Shown: positions 7,914 through 16,880 of the stretch, in pieces | Position numbering within the stretch: the first letter of the stretch is position 1 | Layout: each line of letters begins with the position of its first letter | Source of the DNA: Afipia birgiae 34632 | GTDB lineage: Bacteria; Pseudomonadota; Alphaproteobacteria; Rhizobiales; Xanthobacteraceae | Reading direction: 5' to 3' | DNA: 64,000 bases | Assembly: GCF_000308295.2 (NCBI RefSeq) | Contig: NZ_HG326652.1 | Coordinates: forward strand, 2,328,818-2,392,817 | Program-made: the position numbers and the translations under genes | Notes under the pieces: generated by a model | The model's input: only the letters and a program-made list of their open reading frames with translations | Database searches by the model: none | What the model was told of the DNA's origin: nothing

Positions 7914-9841
7914 TGGATTATGCAGGCCGCGTCGCGCAGGCCGACACCTATCCCAAGATGCTGCGGCTCAACGCCAAAGAGCACGGCAACGCCATCGCGC
8001 TGCGCGAAAAGGACTTCGGTCTCTGGCGCGTTTTTTCGTGGAACGACTACCATACCCGCGTGCATGATTTCGCCCTCGGCATGATCGAGCTTGGACTGAA
8101 GCGCGGCGACGTCATCGGCATCATCGGCGACAACCGTCCGGACTGGGTGGCGGCGGAAATCGCGGCTCACGCCATCGGCGGCATGTCACTCGGCATGTAT
8201 CGCGAGTCGCTGCCCGAGGAAGTGCTGTATCTGCTAACCTACGGCGAAACCAAGATCGTGTTCGCCGAAGACGAAGAGCAGGTCGACAAGCTGCTCGAAC
8301 TCGGCGACCGCGCGCCGCATCTCAAGCACATCGTCTATTCCGATCCACGCGGCATGCGGAAATACAGCGACCCCCGGCTGATCGACGCCGCCAAGCTCGC
8401 GAAGATGGGCCGCGAGCGCGCCGCGCGCGAGCCGCAGCTCTACGATCAACTGGTCGACGCCACCAAGGCTGACGATGTCGCCATCCTCTGCACCACGTCC
8501 GGCACCACGTCGAATCCGAAGCTCGCGATGCTGACCGCTGGCAGCGTGCTGCGCCACTGCGCGGCGTATCTCTCCTTCGATCCCAAGGGCCCGGACGACG
8601 AGTATGTGTCGGTGCTTCCCCTGCCCTGGATCATGGAACAGGTCTACGCGCTCGGAAAGGGTCTGCTCTCCAGGATGAAGGTGAACTTCGTCGAGCAGGC
8701 CGATACCATGATGAACGACTTCCGCGAAATCGCGCCGACCTTCGTGCTGTTCGCGCCGCGCATCTGGGAAGCCATCGCCGCCGACGTCCGCGCGCGCGTG
8801 ATGGATGCCTCGGCGATGAAGCAGAGCCTCTATGAAACCGGCATGAAGGCCGGGCTGTCGGCGCTGGATCAGGGCAAGACGTCGATGGTGGCGGAAACCC
8901 TGGTGTTCCGCGCGCTGCGTGACCGCCTCGGATTCACGCGGCTGCGGTCGGCAGCGACCGGCGGCGCTGCACTCGGTCCCGACACCTTCAAGTTCTTTCG
9001 CGCCATGGGCGTGCCGCTGCGTACGCTCTACGGCCAGACTGAAACGCTGGGCGCCTTCACGCTGCACAAGCCGGACGAGGTCGATCCCGACACCACTGGC
9101 GTTTCGATGTCAGACGAGATCGAGATCGAGGTCCGCGATCCCGACGTCAACGGTGTCGGCGAGATCGTGGTGCGCCATCCCAACATGTTCTCGGGTTACT
9201 ACAAGAACGAGGCCGCTACCGCTGCGGAAGTGCGCGACGGCTGGATGCATTCGGGCGACGCCGGTTACTTCAACAAGGCGAAGCAGCTTGTGGTCATCGA
9301 CCGCATCAAGGACATGGCGCAGACCGCGCGCGGCGACCGCTTCTCGCCGCAGTACATCGAAAACAAGCTGAAGTTCTCGCCCTACGTCGCCGAGGCCGTG
9401 GTGCTGGGCGACGGGCGCGACTACCTCGCGGCGATGCTCTGCATCCGCTTCTCCATCGTCTCGAAATGGGCCGAGAAGAACCGGATTTCCTTCACCACCT
9501 ACACCGACCTGTCCTCGCGCCCGGAAACCTACGAACTGCTGCGCAAGGAAGTCGAAGCGGTCAACGCCACGCTACCGCCGGCGCAACGCATCTCCAAGTT
9601 CTTGCTGCTTTACAAGGAACTCGACGCCGACGACGGCGAGCTGACGCGCACCCGCAAGGTCCGCCGCACCGTCATCAATGACAAGTACGCCGACATCATT
9701 AATGCGATCTACGGCGGCAAGCCGGACATCGACATCGACACCGTGATCCGTTTCCAGGACGGCACCACGCAGCGCATCCGCTGCACGCTGCCCGTCATCG
9801 ACCTCGGCGCGCGCAGAAAGACGGCGGAGGCCGCAGAGTGA
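7910..9841 (+). CDS. AMP-forming acyl-CoA synthetase (long-chain type) inside importer B operon
   Basis: ANL-superfamily ligase of 643 residues, expected to convert a carboxylic acid, ATP and CoA to the acyl-CoA. The phosphate loop TTSGTTSNPK is near residues 194-203, the adenine-binding motif LYGQTE near 370, and the hinge region IDRIKDMAQT near 465; its size fits the long FadD15-like branch. It overlaps livG upstream by four bases and livH downstream by four, so it is embedded between transporter genes. This suggests vectorial activation: the imported acid is trapped as its CoA ester. The acid itself is not predictable; aromatic and fatty acids are both plausible. Confidence 0.9.
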   Translation: MMDYAGRVAQADTYPKMLRLNAKEHGNAIALREKDFGLWRVFSWNDYHTRVHDFALGMIELGLKRGDVIGIIGDNRPDWVAAEIAAHAIGGMSLGMYRESLPEEVLYLLTYGETKIVFAEDEEQVDKLLELGDRAPHLKHIVYSDPRGMRKYSDPRLIDAAKLAKMGRERAAREPQLYDQLVDATKADDVAILCTTSGTTSNPKLAMLTAGSVLRHCAAYLSFDPKGPDDEYVSVLPLPWIMEQVYALGKGLLSRMKVNFVEQADTMMNDFREIAPTFVLFAPRIWEAIAADVRARVMDASAMKQSLYETGMKAGLSALDQGKTSMVAETLVFRALRDRLGFTRLRSAATGGAALGPDTFKFFRAMGVPLRTLYGQTETLGAFTLHKPDEVDPDTTGVSMSDEIEIEVRDPDVNGVGEIVVRHPNMFSGYYKNEAATAAEVRDGWMHSGDAGYFNKAKQLVVIDRIKDMAQTARGDRFSPQYIENKLKFSPYVAEAVVLGDGRDYLAAMLCIRFSIVSKWAEKNRISFTTYTDLSSRPETYELLRKEVEAVNATLPPAQRISKFLLLYKELDADDGELTRTRKVRRTVINDKYADIINAIYGGKPDIDIDTVIRFQDGTTQRIRCTLPVIDLGARRKTAEAAE

Positions 9842-10731
9842 ACACCCAGCTTCTGATCCAACTCCTCATCAACGGTCTCGTGGTCGGTACGCTTTATGGC
9901 GTCGTCGCGATGTCGTTCGTGCTGATCTACAAGGCGACGCAGGTGGTCAACTTCGCGCAGGGCGAGTTGCTGCTGATCGGCGCGTGGGTGTGCTGGTTCC
10001 TGCTCACCAAATATCAGGTGCCGTTCTGGATCGGCATGCCGATCACGCTGGTCTTCATGTTTATCTTCGGCATCCTGATCCAGCTCATCATCCTGCGCCC
10101 GATGATCGGCGAGCCGATCATTTCTGTCATCATGGTGACCATCGCGCTGTCCACGGTGTTCTCGGCGCTGATGAAATGGATGTTCGGCGTCAATCTCCAG
10201 CCGTTTCCGAAAATCTTCAACACCCAGCTGGTCAATATCTTCGGGATGCAGGTCCAGACCGTCTACATCCTCAGCCTCGCGGTGTCGGTGGCGATGATGG
10301 GTGGCATGGCATGGTTCTTCAAGGTCTCGAAATACGGCCTCGCCATGCGCGCGACCGCGTTCAACCAGCAGGTCGCGCAGTCCCTCGGCATTTCGGTGAA
10401 AAGCGTGTTCGCGATGGCGTGGGCGATTTCCGCGACCGTGTCGGCGGTGGCCGGCGTCGTGGTGGCTGTGGTCAACGGCGTATCGGCGGGCCTCGCAGCC
10501 TACGGCATCAAGGTCTTCCCCGCGGCGATCCTCGGCGGCCTCGACAGCGTCGGCGGCGCGGTGGTCGGCGGCATCATCATCGGGCTGCTTGAGAACGTCG
10601 CGCACTTCGTCGACAGCGAATACCTGCACTGGGGCAACCTGTTCGAGATCGCGCCGTTCTACGCACTTATCATCATCCTCATGATCAAGCCTTACGGCCT
10701 GTTCGGCACCAAAGACATCGAACGGATCTGA
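9838..10731 (+). CDS. livH: HAAT ABC importer B, permease LivH
   Basis: LivH-type permease, 297 residues, hydrophobic throughout with the family segments YKATQVVNFAQGELLLIGA and ILGGLDSVGGAVVGGIIIG. GTG start, overlapping the upstream acyl-CoA synthetase stop by four bases. Two bases separate it from livM, so the two permease subunits are made in step. Confidence 0.92.
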   Translation: MNTQLLIQLLINGLVVGTLYGVVAMSFVLIYKATQVVNFAQGELLLIGAWVCWFLLTKYQVPFWIGMPITLVFMFIFGILIQLIILRPMIGEPIISVIMVTIALSTVFSALMKWMFGVNLQPFPKIFNTQLVNIFGMQVQTVYILSLAVSVAMMGGMAWFFKVSKYGLAMRATAFNQQVAQSLGISVKSVFAMAWAISATVSAVAGVVVAVVNGVSAGLAAYGIKVFPAAILGGLDSVGGAVVGGIIIGLLENVAHFVDSEYLHWGNLFEIAPFYALIIILMIKPYGLFGTKDIERI

Positions 10732-10733
10732 TC

Positions 10734-11807
10734 ATGGCAGGCCAAACCCTCCTCCCCGCAGGCGACTACCGCACGACTTACGCGTCGGACACCACCGTGT
10801 TCCCGACCACGACCAGCCGGAACATGATGGTCGCCGGCATCGTTCTGATCTGTTTCGCGCCCTATGTGCTGAACGAATACAGCCTCAGCCTGCTGATCCA
10901 GATCGGCATCTTCGGTATCGCCGCGCTCGGCCTCAACATCGTGGTCGGCTTCACCGGGCAGATTTCCATCGGCCACGCGGCCTTCTTCGGATTCGGCGCA
11001 TTTACCTCGGCCTACGTGTCGAGCAAGCTTCACGTGCCGGTGTTCTTCGCCATTCCGCTGTCGGGTCTCGTCACAGCGCTGGTCGGCCTGATCTTCGGCC
11101 TCCCCGCTGCGCGGCTGAAAGGTCTTTACCTTGCGATCGCGACGCTGGCCGCGCAATTCATCCTGCTCGACTTCTTCTCGCGCGCCGAATGGTTCACTGG
11201 CGGCAGCGTTCCGGCCCACGCCGAACCGTTTTCGATTTTCGGCCAGGTGTTGCGCGGCGACCGCCAGTATTTCTACGTCGTGCTGGCTTACGTGATCGTC
11301 TGCTATCTTCTGGTGACCAACCTGATGCGGACGCGTGACGGGCGCGCGCTGGTCGCAGTGCGCGATCATTACCTGTCCGCCGAAATCATGGGCATCAACC
11401 TCACCAAATACCGAACGCTTTCGTTCGGATTGGCTGCATTCTTTGCCGGCGTCGGCGGCGCGCTCTACGCCCATTACAATCAGGTGGTGTCCAACGAAGG
11501 TTTCGGCATCGACCGCTCCATCATCTTCCTCGCCATGATCATCATCGGCGGCATTGGTTCGATCATGGGCACGTTGCTCGGCACCGCCTTCATGGTTCTG
11601 CTGCCGGAATCGATGGAGTGGATCAGCGCCGCGCTCAGCGGCAGCGCGATCGATCATGCCCTTGGACTCAAGAACAACATCGCATTCTTGCGCGAGATGG
11701 CCATCGGCGTCATCATCATTGTCTTTTTGATCTTCGAGCCGGACGGACTTGCTCACCGGTGGCGGCAAATCAAGGCTTACTGGAAACTCTACCCGTTCTC
11801 GCATTGA
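10734..11807 (+). CDS. livM: HAAT ABC importer B, permease LivM
   Basis: LivM-type permease, 357 residues, the normal family length. Landmarks are LNIVVGFTGQISIGHAAFF near residue 65 and IIIGGIGSIMGTLLGTAF near residue 270, with about ten hydrophobic segments. It begins two bases after the livH stop. The following binding-protein gene starts 55 bases downstream with its own strong ribosome-binding site. Confidence 0.92.
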   Translation: MAGQTLLPAGDYRTTYASDTTVFPTTTSRNMMVAGIVLICFAPYVLNEYSLSLLIQIGIFGIAALGLNIVVGFTGQISIGHAAFFGFGAFTSAYVSSKLHVPVFFAIPLSGLVTALVGLIFGLPAARLKGLYLAIATLAAQFILLDFFSRAEWFTGGSVPAHAEPFSIFGQVLRGDRQYFYVVLAYVIVCYLLVTNLMRTRDGRALVAVRDHYLSAEIMGINLTKYRTLSFGLAAFFAGVGGALYAHYNQVVSNEGFGIDRSIIFLAMIIIGGIGSIMGTLLGTAFMVLLPESMEWISAALSGSAIDHALGLKNNIAFLREMAIGVIIIVFLIFEPDGLAHRWRQIKAYWKLYPFSH

Positions 11808-11862
11808 GGTCGGAACGGGACAAAAACAAAAGACCTCGAGAGGAAACCGGAGGATTACGCTT

Positions 11863-13143
11863 ATGACCATGACGAAATTATTGAGTACAGCGTCACTCGC
11901 CCTGCTGCTCGGCGGCACTGCCGGCGTGGCTCAGGCGCAGGTTTCGCTGGGCCATCTCGCCGATTATTCCGGCGCGACATCCGACGTCGGAACACCGTAC
12001 GGACAAGGCGTCGCCGACGCATACGCCTGGATCAACAAGAACGGCGGCATCGGCGGCAAGCCGGTGAAGATCGACACCGTCGACTACGGCTACCAGGTGC
12101 CGCGCGCGATCGCGCAGTACAAGAAGTGGTCCGGCGCGGACAAGGTCGCCGCGATCATCGGCTGGGGCACGGCGGATACCGAAGCTCTCACCGGCTTCCT
12201 CGCCCAGGACAAGATCCCGGACATCTCGGCATCGTACTCGGCGGCGCTGTCCGATCCGACCGGCGCAGGCGGCAAGGGCAAGGCAGCGCCCTACAACCTG
12301 TTCTATGGTCCGAGCTATTCGGACGCGCTGCGTGGCATGCTGACCTGGGCAGCGGACGACTGGAAGACGAAGGGAAAATCCGGCAAGCCCAAGTACGTCC
12401 ACATGGGTGCAAACCATCCGTATCCGAACGCACCAAAGGCCGCCGGCGAAACGCTCGCCGCCGAACTCGGCTTCGATGTTCTGCCTGCCATCGTGTTCGC
12501 CCTGACGCCGGGCGACTACAGCGCGCAGTGCCTGACCCTGAAGAGCTCGGGTGCAAACTACGCCTATCTCGGCAACACCGCCGGCTCCAACATCTCGGTG
12601 CTGAATGCCTGTAAGGCCGCCGGCGTCGATGTCCAGTTCATGGGAAACGTCTGGGGCATGGACGAGAACGCCGCGAAGGCCGCCGGTGCAGCCGCCGACG
12701 GCGTGGTGTTTCCGCTGCGCACCGCAGTGGCCTGGGGCGGCAACGCTCCCGGCATGAAGACCATGCAGGACATTTCCAAGATGTCCGACGCTGCGGGCAC
12801 CACCTATCGGCCGGTTCACTACATCGCCGGTGTCTGCACCGCGCTCTATATGAAGGAAGCCCTCGAGTGGGCCGCCAAGAACGGCGGCGCGACCGGCGAG
12901 ACCGTTCTCAAAGCCTTCTATCAGAAGAAGGATTGGGTTCCGGCCGGAATGGAAGGCGTCTGCAATCCTTCGACCTGGACCGAGAAGGATCACCGCCCGA
13001 CGCTGAAGGTCGACATCTATCGCATGAAGGTGTCCGGCGCGACCGACGCGTCGGTTGCCGATCTCGTCAAGAACGGCGCGATCAAGCTCGACAAGGTGAA
13101 GACCGTCGATCTGCCGCGCAAGCCGGAATGGCTCGGCTGGTAA
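11863..13143 (+). CDS. HAAT ABC importer B, periplasmic substrate-binding protein
   Basis: Type I periplasmic binding protein of 426 residues. A signal peptide is visible (hydrophobic core LLSTASLALLLGGTAG, cleavage after AQA near residue 26), and the mature part begins VSLGHLADYSG. The ATG at 11863 is chosen because GGAGG lies ten bases upstream and the signal peptide starts there; longer in-frame sequence runs back into livM. It is the receptor for importer B. Such proteins next to acyl-CoA ligases usually bind organic acids rather than amino acids, but this is inferred from context. Confidence 0.93.
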   Translation: MTMTKLLSTASLALLLGGTAGVAQAQVSLGHLADYSGATSDVGTPYGQGVADAYAWINKNGGIGGKPVKIDTVDYGYQVPRAIAQYKKWSGADKVAAIIGWGTADTEALTGFLAQDKIPDISASYSAALSDPTGAGGKGKAAPYNLFYGPSYSDALRGMLTWAADDWKTKGKSGKPKYVHMGANHPYPNAPKAAGETLAAELGFDVLPAIVFALTPGDYSAQCLTLKSSGANYAYLGNTAGSNISVLNACKAAGVDVQFMGNVWGMDENAAKAAGAAADGVVFPLRTAVAWGGNAPGMKTMQDISKMSDAAGTTYRPVHYIAGVCTALYMKEALEWAAKNGGATGETVLKAFYQKKDWVPAGMEGVCNPSTWTEKDHRPTLKVDIYRMKVSGATDASVADLVKNGAIKLDKVKTVDLPRKPEWLGW

Positions 13144-13162
13144 AGTGACGAATGTTGGCTGA

Positions 13163-13290
13163 CTCCCTCCCCCTTGTGGGGAGGGTCGGCCAAGCGAAGC
13201 GGAGGCCGGGATGGGGGCCGACAACAATCCCCCACCCGGCGCGTTGTTCGCTTCGCTCTCAACACGCCACCCTCCCCACAAGGGGGAGGG
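13163..13290. repeat. Long inverted repeat (TCCCTCCCCCTTGTGGGGAGGG type)
   Basis: Two 23-base arms in perfect inverted order, TCCCTCCCCCTTGTGGGGAG... and its complement, flank about 80 bases between the binding-protein gene and livF of importer B. The element could end or attenuate transcription inside the operon. Read in frame with livF it gives low-complexity sequence, which is why livF is started downstream of it. Confidence 0.75.
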
Positions 13291-13319
13291 ATGAAGAAGA
13301 ACTCATCGGAGCCAAGCTC

Positions 13320-14159
13320 GTGCAGCCCACGTTGCAAACAGATGCCCGACCCGCCACCGCGACCACTGCCGCGCCGCTGCTGGCCGTGCGCAACATTGAA
13401 GTCGTTTACGACAATGTCATCCTTGTGCTGCGCGGCTTGAGCATGGACGTGCCGAAGGGCGCGATCGTCGCACTGCTTGGCGCCAACGGCGCAGGCAAGT
13501 CGACCACACTGAAGGCGATCTCCGGATTGCTCAAGACCGAGGACGGCGAAGTCACGCGCGGCGAGATCGTATTCGACGGCGAGCGCATCGACGGCATCGA
13601 TCCTGACAAGATCGTGCGGCGTGGAATCTTTCAGGTGATGGAAGGCCGCCGCATCATCTCGGACATGACGTCGCTGGAAAACCTGCGGCTCGGCGCATTT
13701 ACCCGCAACGACAAGAACGTCGATGACGACATCGACATGGTCTACAGATATTTCCCCCGCCTCAAGGAACGCACCGGCCTTGCCGGTTATCTCTCCGGCG
13801 GCGAACAGCAGATGCTGGCGATCGGCCGGGCGATGATGGCGCGCCCGAAGATGATCCTGATGGACGAACCGTCGATGGGTCTGTCGCCGCTGCTGGTCAA
13901 GGAAGTGTTCGGCATCATCAAGCAGATCAACCGCGACCTCGGCGTGACCATTCTTCTTGTCGAGCAGAACGCGCGCGCGGCCCTCTCCGTCGCAAGCCAT
14001 GGCTACATCATGGAGCAAGGCAAAGTCGTGCTCGACGGTACCGCCGACGAGCTGCGCGACAACGAGGACGTCAAGGAATTCTATCTCGGCGGCGCGGGCG
14101 ACCAGCGCAAGAGTTTCAAAAACCTGAAAAGCTTCAAGCGCCGCAAGCGCTGGCTGTAA
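13320..14159 (+). CDS. livF: HAAT ABC importer B, ATPase LivF with basic C-terminal tail
   Basis: ABC ATPase of 279 residues: Walker A GANGAGKST (residues 54-62), signature LSGGEQQ, Walker B MILMDEPSMGL, and Gln at the switch position (VEQNARA). The GTG start at 13320 has GGAG eight bases upstream and lies after the inverted repeat; an ORF extending to 13152 would translate the repeat. The C-terminus carries a lysine/arginine-rich tail ending RRKRWL that importer A LivF lacks and importer C LivF shares in style (KKKKTWR). The tail could contact the membrane, nucleic acid or the neighbouring ligase; no function is known to me. Confidence 0.9.
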   Translation: MQPTLQTDARPATATTAAPLLAVRNIEVVYDNVILVLRGLSMDVPKGAIVALLGANGAGKSTTLKAISGLLKTEDGEVTRGEIVFDGERIDGIDPDKIVRRGIFQVMEGRRIISDMTSLENLRLGAFTRNDKNVDDDIDMVYRYFPRLKERTGLAGYLSGGEQQMLAIGRAMMARPKMILMDEPSMGLSPLLVKEVFGIIKQINRDLGVTILLVEQNARAALSVASHGYIMEQGKVVLDGTADELRDNEDVKEFYLGGAGDQRKSFKNLKSFKRRKRWL

Positions 14160-14166
14160 TCACATC

Positions 14167-14272
14167 CGTCATTGCGAGCGCAGCGGAGCAATCCAGAGAT
14201 GGCCGCAGCAAACTTGCGGTGAGAATAAACACAAGACTGGATTGCTTCGTCGCTTCGCTCCTCGCAATGACG
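14167..14272. repeat. Palindromic repeat, CGTCATTGCGAG family, copy 2
   Basis: Same inverted-repeat family as at 5998, here with a longer centre (about 45 bases). It separates livF of importer B from the PaaK-like gene and leaves only 16 bases before that gene's ATG. Confidence 0.9.
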
Positions 14273-14288
14273 AACAAATGGACTACCG

Positions 14289-15521
14289 ATGACCAACCAT
14301 TACGACGCTCTCGAAACACGCTCGCCATCGCAGCGCGACGCCGACCTGTTCGCCCGGCTGCCCGACGTGCTGCGTGCGGCGGCGAAAGCACCGGCCTATG
14401 CCGAGCGCTTCAAGGGCATCGACCTCGCCTCCATCACCAGCCGCGCCGCGCTGGCAAAACTGCCGGTGCTGCGCAAATCCGAACTGCCGGTCCTGCACAA
14501 GGCCGCGCCGCCGTTCGGCGGTTTCGTCTCCCCGCCCGCGGGATCATTCGGCCGCCTGTTCACGTCGCCCGGGCCGATTTTTGAGCCGGAGGTCGCTGCC
14601 GACGATCCATGGCGCGGCGCGCGCGCGCTGTACGCAGCGGGCTTCCGGCCCGGCGATATCGTCCTCAACACCCTCAGCTATCATCTGACACCGGGCGGCT
14701 TTATCTTCGACAGCGCCGCCCGCGCACTCGGCTGCGCCGTGATTCCCGCCGGTCCCGGCAATACGGAACAGCAGTTTGAGCTCATCGAAGCCTATCGTCC
14801 GGTCGCCTATACCGGCACACCGGACTTTTTGAAGATCCTGCTCGATGCAGGCAAAACCGCCGGACGCGACATGTCATCGATCAAGCGCGCGCTCGTCTCC
14901 GGCGCGGCGTTTCCCAAATCGCTTCAGGAGGAGATGAAGTCACGCGGTATCGATGCCTATCAGATGTTCGGCACCGCCGATCTCGGCGTTGTCGCCTATG
15001 AAACTGCAGCACGCGACGGTCTGGTGGTGAACGAGAACGTCATTGTCGAGATCGTCAAGCCCGGAACCGGTGAGCCGGTGGCGGACGGCGATGTCGGCGA
15101 GATCGTCGTCACCACACTCGATCCGCATCATCCGTGGGTTCGCCTGGCGCTCGGCGATCTCAGCGCCGTGCTGACGGGGCAAAGCCCGTGCGGGCGCACC
15201 AACATGCGCATCAAGGGCTGGATGGGCCGGGCCGACCAGACCACCAAGGTCAAGGGCATGTTCGTACGGCCCGAGCAGATCGCCGAAATCGGCAAGCGGC
15301 ACCCCGAATTGGGGCGGTTGCGCCTCATTGTGACGCGCGAGAGCGAAGTCGATGTCATGACCCTGTCTGCGGAATGCCCGTCCAGCGGCGAAACCCTGCG
15401 GGACGAGGTTGCGTCGACCCTGCGTGCCGTGACAAAGCTACAGGGCAATGTCACCCTGGTGGCACCGGGCTCGCTGCCGAATGACGGCAAGGCGATCTCG
15501 GACGAGCGCAAGAACGACTGA
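14289..15521 (+). CDS. Phenylacetate-CoA ligase (PaaK)-like protein with altered P-loop
   Basis: A 410-residue protein with the overall layout of PaaK-type AMP-forming ligases. The later motif near residue 225 (MFGTADLG, in place of YGxTExG) and the C-terminal GRADQTTKVKGMFVRPEQI segment are recognisable. At the position of the usual Ser/Thr/Gly-rich phosphate loop (SSGTTGxPT) I read LFTSPGPIFEPE, which lacks the loop. It may be a non-canonical ligase or have another role; I recall similar sequences annotated as phenylacetate-CoA ligase family proteins. It follows importer B and precedes a CoA-transferase on the same strand. Confidence 0.75.
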   Translation: MTNHYDALETRSPSQRDADLFARLPDVLRAAAKAPAYAERFKGIDLASITSRAALAKLPVLRKSELPVLHKAAPPFGGFVSPPAGSFGRLFTSPGPIFEPEVAADDPWRGARALYAAGFRPGDIVLNTLSYHLTPGGFIFDSAARALGCAVIPAGPGNTEQQFELIEAYRPVAYTGTPDFLKILLDAGKTAGRDMSSIKRALVSGAAFPKSLQEEMKSRGIDAYQMFGTADLGVVAYETAARDGLVVNENVIVEIVKPGTGEPVADGDVGEIVVTTLDPHHPWVRLALGDLSAVLTGQSPCGRTNMRIKGWMGRADQTTKVKGMFVRPEQIAEIGKRHPELGRLRLIVTRESEVDVMTLSAECPSSGETLRDEVASTLRAVTKLQGNVTLVAPGSLPNDGKAISDERKND

Positions 15522-15570
15522 TACGGGTCACCTCCCAGGCGGCCCTTAACAAAAAAAGGGAACAAACCGC

Positions 15571-16776
15571 ATGGGTCGGGGAATTTTCGAAGGTCTCAAG
15601 GTCATCGACTGCGCCAGCTTCATCGCAGCCCCCGCGGCGGCGACGGCGCTCTCCGACTTCGGGGCCGACGTCATCAAGATCGAACCGCCGGGCGGAGGCG
15701 ATCCGGTCCGCAACCTGCCGCATTTGCCTGGATATCCGATCAGCCCGCACAACTATGCGTGGATGCTGGAAGGCCGCAACAAGAAGAGCCTCGCGCTCGA
15801 CCTGAGCAAGCCCGAGGGCCAGGCCGTGCTGCGCAAGCTCGCCGCCGACTGCGACGTGTTCATCACCAATTTCCCGCCTCCGGTCCGCAAGAAGCTCGGC
15901 GTGACCTACAAGGATCTCGCGCCGCTCAACGACCGTCTGGTCTATGCGTCGTTCACCGGCTACGGCGAGATCGGCGCGGAAGCCGACAAGCCCGGTTTCG
16001 ACAGCAACGCATGGTGGGCGCGCTCGGGCCTGATGGATCTGGTGCGCGAAACCGACGAGAGCACACCCGCCCGCTCGATGCCCGGCATGGGCGATCATCC
16101 CTGCGCGATGTCGATGTTCGCCGGCATCGTCACCGCGCTCTATCAGCGCGAGCGCACCGGCAAGGGCACGCAGGTGATGTCCAACCTGATGGTCAACGGC
16201 ATATGGTCCAACGGCATCTATGCGCAGGCTGCGCTCTGCGGCGCGACCTTCCAGAAGCGCCCGCCGCGCGACCGCGCGCTGAATGCCGTCACCTGCCACT
16301 ACAAGTGCAGCGACGACCGCTGGATCATCCTGTCGCTGCTCAATGAAGAGAAGCAGTTTCCCGTCTTCGCCAAGGTCATCGATCGCGAAGACCTGCTGAC
16401 CGATCCGCGCTTCGAGAACAAGCCGATCCGCCACAAGAACGCGCCGGCACTGATCGCAATTCTGGACGAGGTGTTTGCGACCAAACCCCTCGCCCACTGG
16501 CGCAAGACTCTCGACGGCAACGGTCTCATTTTTGGCGTCGTCGGCATTCCGGCTGACATCCCGGACGATCCGCAGATGCGCGAAACCGAAGCGGTTGTGC
16601 AGTTCGCCGACAGCGATCTGCGCACCATCAACACGCCGATCTTCATCGAGGGTGCGAAGAAAGTGCAGCCGCGCATGGCGCCCAATGTCGGACAGGACAG
16701 CGACGAGGTGTTGCAGGCTGCGGGGTTCAACGCCGCAGAAATCGCCAAGATGCGCGCTGCGGGGATTGTAGCGTAA
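15571..16776 (+). CDS. CaiB/BaiF family (class III) CoA-transferase
   Basis: A 401-residue family III CoA-transferase, expected to move CoA between carboxylic acids without ATP. The N-terminal family hallmark is clear (KVIDCASFIAAPAAATALSD, then GADVIKIEPPGGGDPVR), followed by NKKSLALDLSKPEG and the central VMSNLMVNGIWSNG. It lies 49 bases after the PaaK-like gene with A-rich leader AAAAAAAGGGAAC. With two ligases nearby, it adds a third route to CoA activation in this cluster. The acid pair is not predictable from sequence. Confidence 0.9.
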   Translation: MGRGIFEGLKVIDCASFIAAPAAATALSDFGADVIKIEPPGGGDPVRNLPHLPGYPISPHNYAWMLEGRNKKSLALDLSKPEGQAVLRKLAADCDVFITNFPPPVRKKLGVTYKDLAPLNDRLVYASFTGYGEIGAEADKPGFDSNAWWARSGLMDLVRETDESTPARSMPGMGDHPCAMSMFAGIVTALYQRERTGKGTQVMSNLMVNGIWSNGIYAQAALCGATFQKRPPRDRALNAVTCHYKCSDDRWIILSLLNEEKQFPVFAKVIDREDLLTDPRFENKPIRHKNAPALIAILDEVFATKPLAHWRKTLDGNGLIFGVVGIPADIPDDPQMRETEAVVQFADSDLRTINTPIFIEGAKKVQPRMAPNVGQDSDEVLQAAGFNAAEIAKMRAAGIVA

Positions 16777-16797
16777 TAGCGCGGAAAGTCCCGCCAT

Positions 16798-16874
16798 CGT
16801 CATTGCGAGCGCAGCGAAGCAATCCAGAAAGCCACCGACTGGATTGCTTCGTCGGTTCGCTCCTCGCAATGACG
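16798..16874. repeat. Palindromic repeat, CGTCATTGCGAG family, copy 3
   Basis: Compact copy of the dispersed inverted repeat, lying between the convergent ends of the CoA-transferase gene (+) and the heme-motif protein gene (-), where its hairpin could serve as a two-way transcription stop. Confidence 0.9.
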
Positions 16875-16880
16875 GGTGCG

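Noticed and set aside
13152-13319. Longer N-terminus for importer B LivF
   Set aside because: It would translate an inverted DNA repeat; a GTG with a good ribosome-binding site at 13320 fits better.
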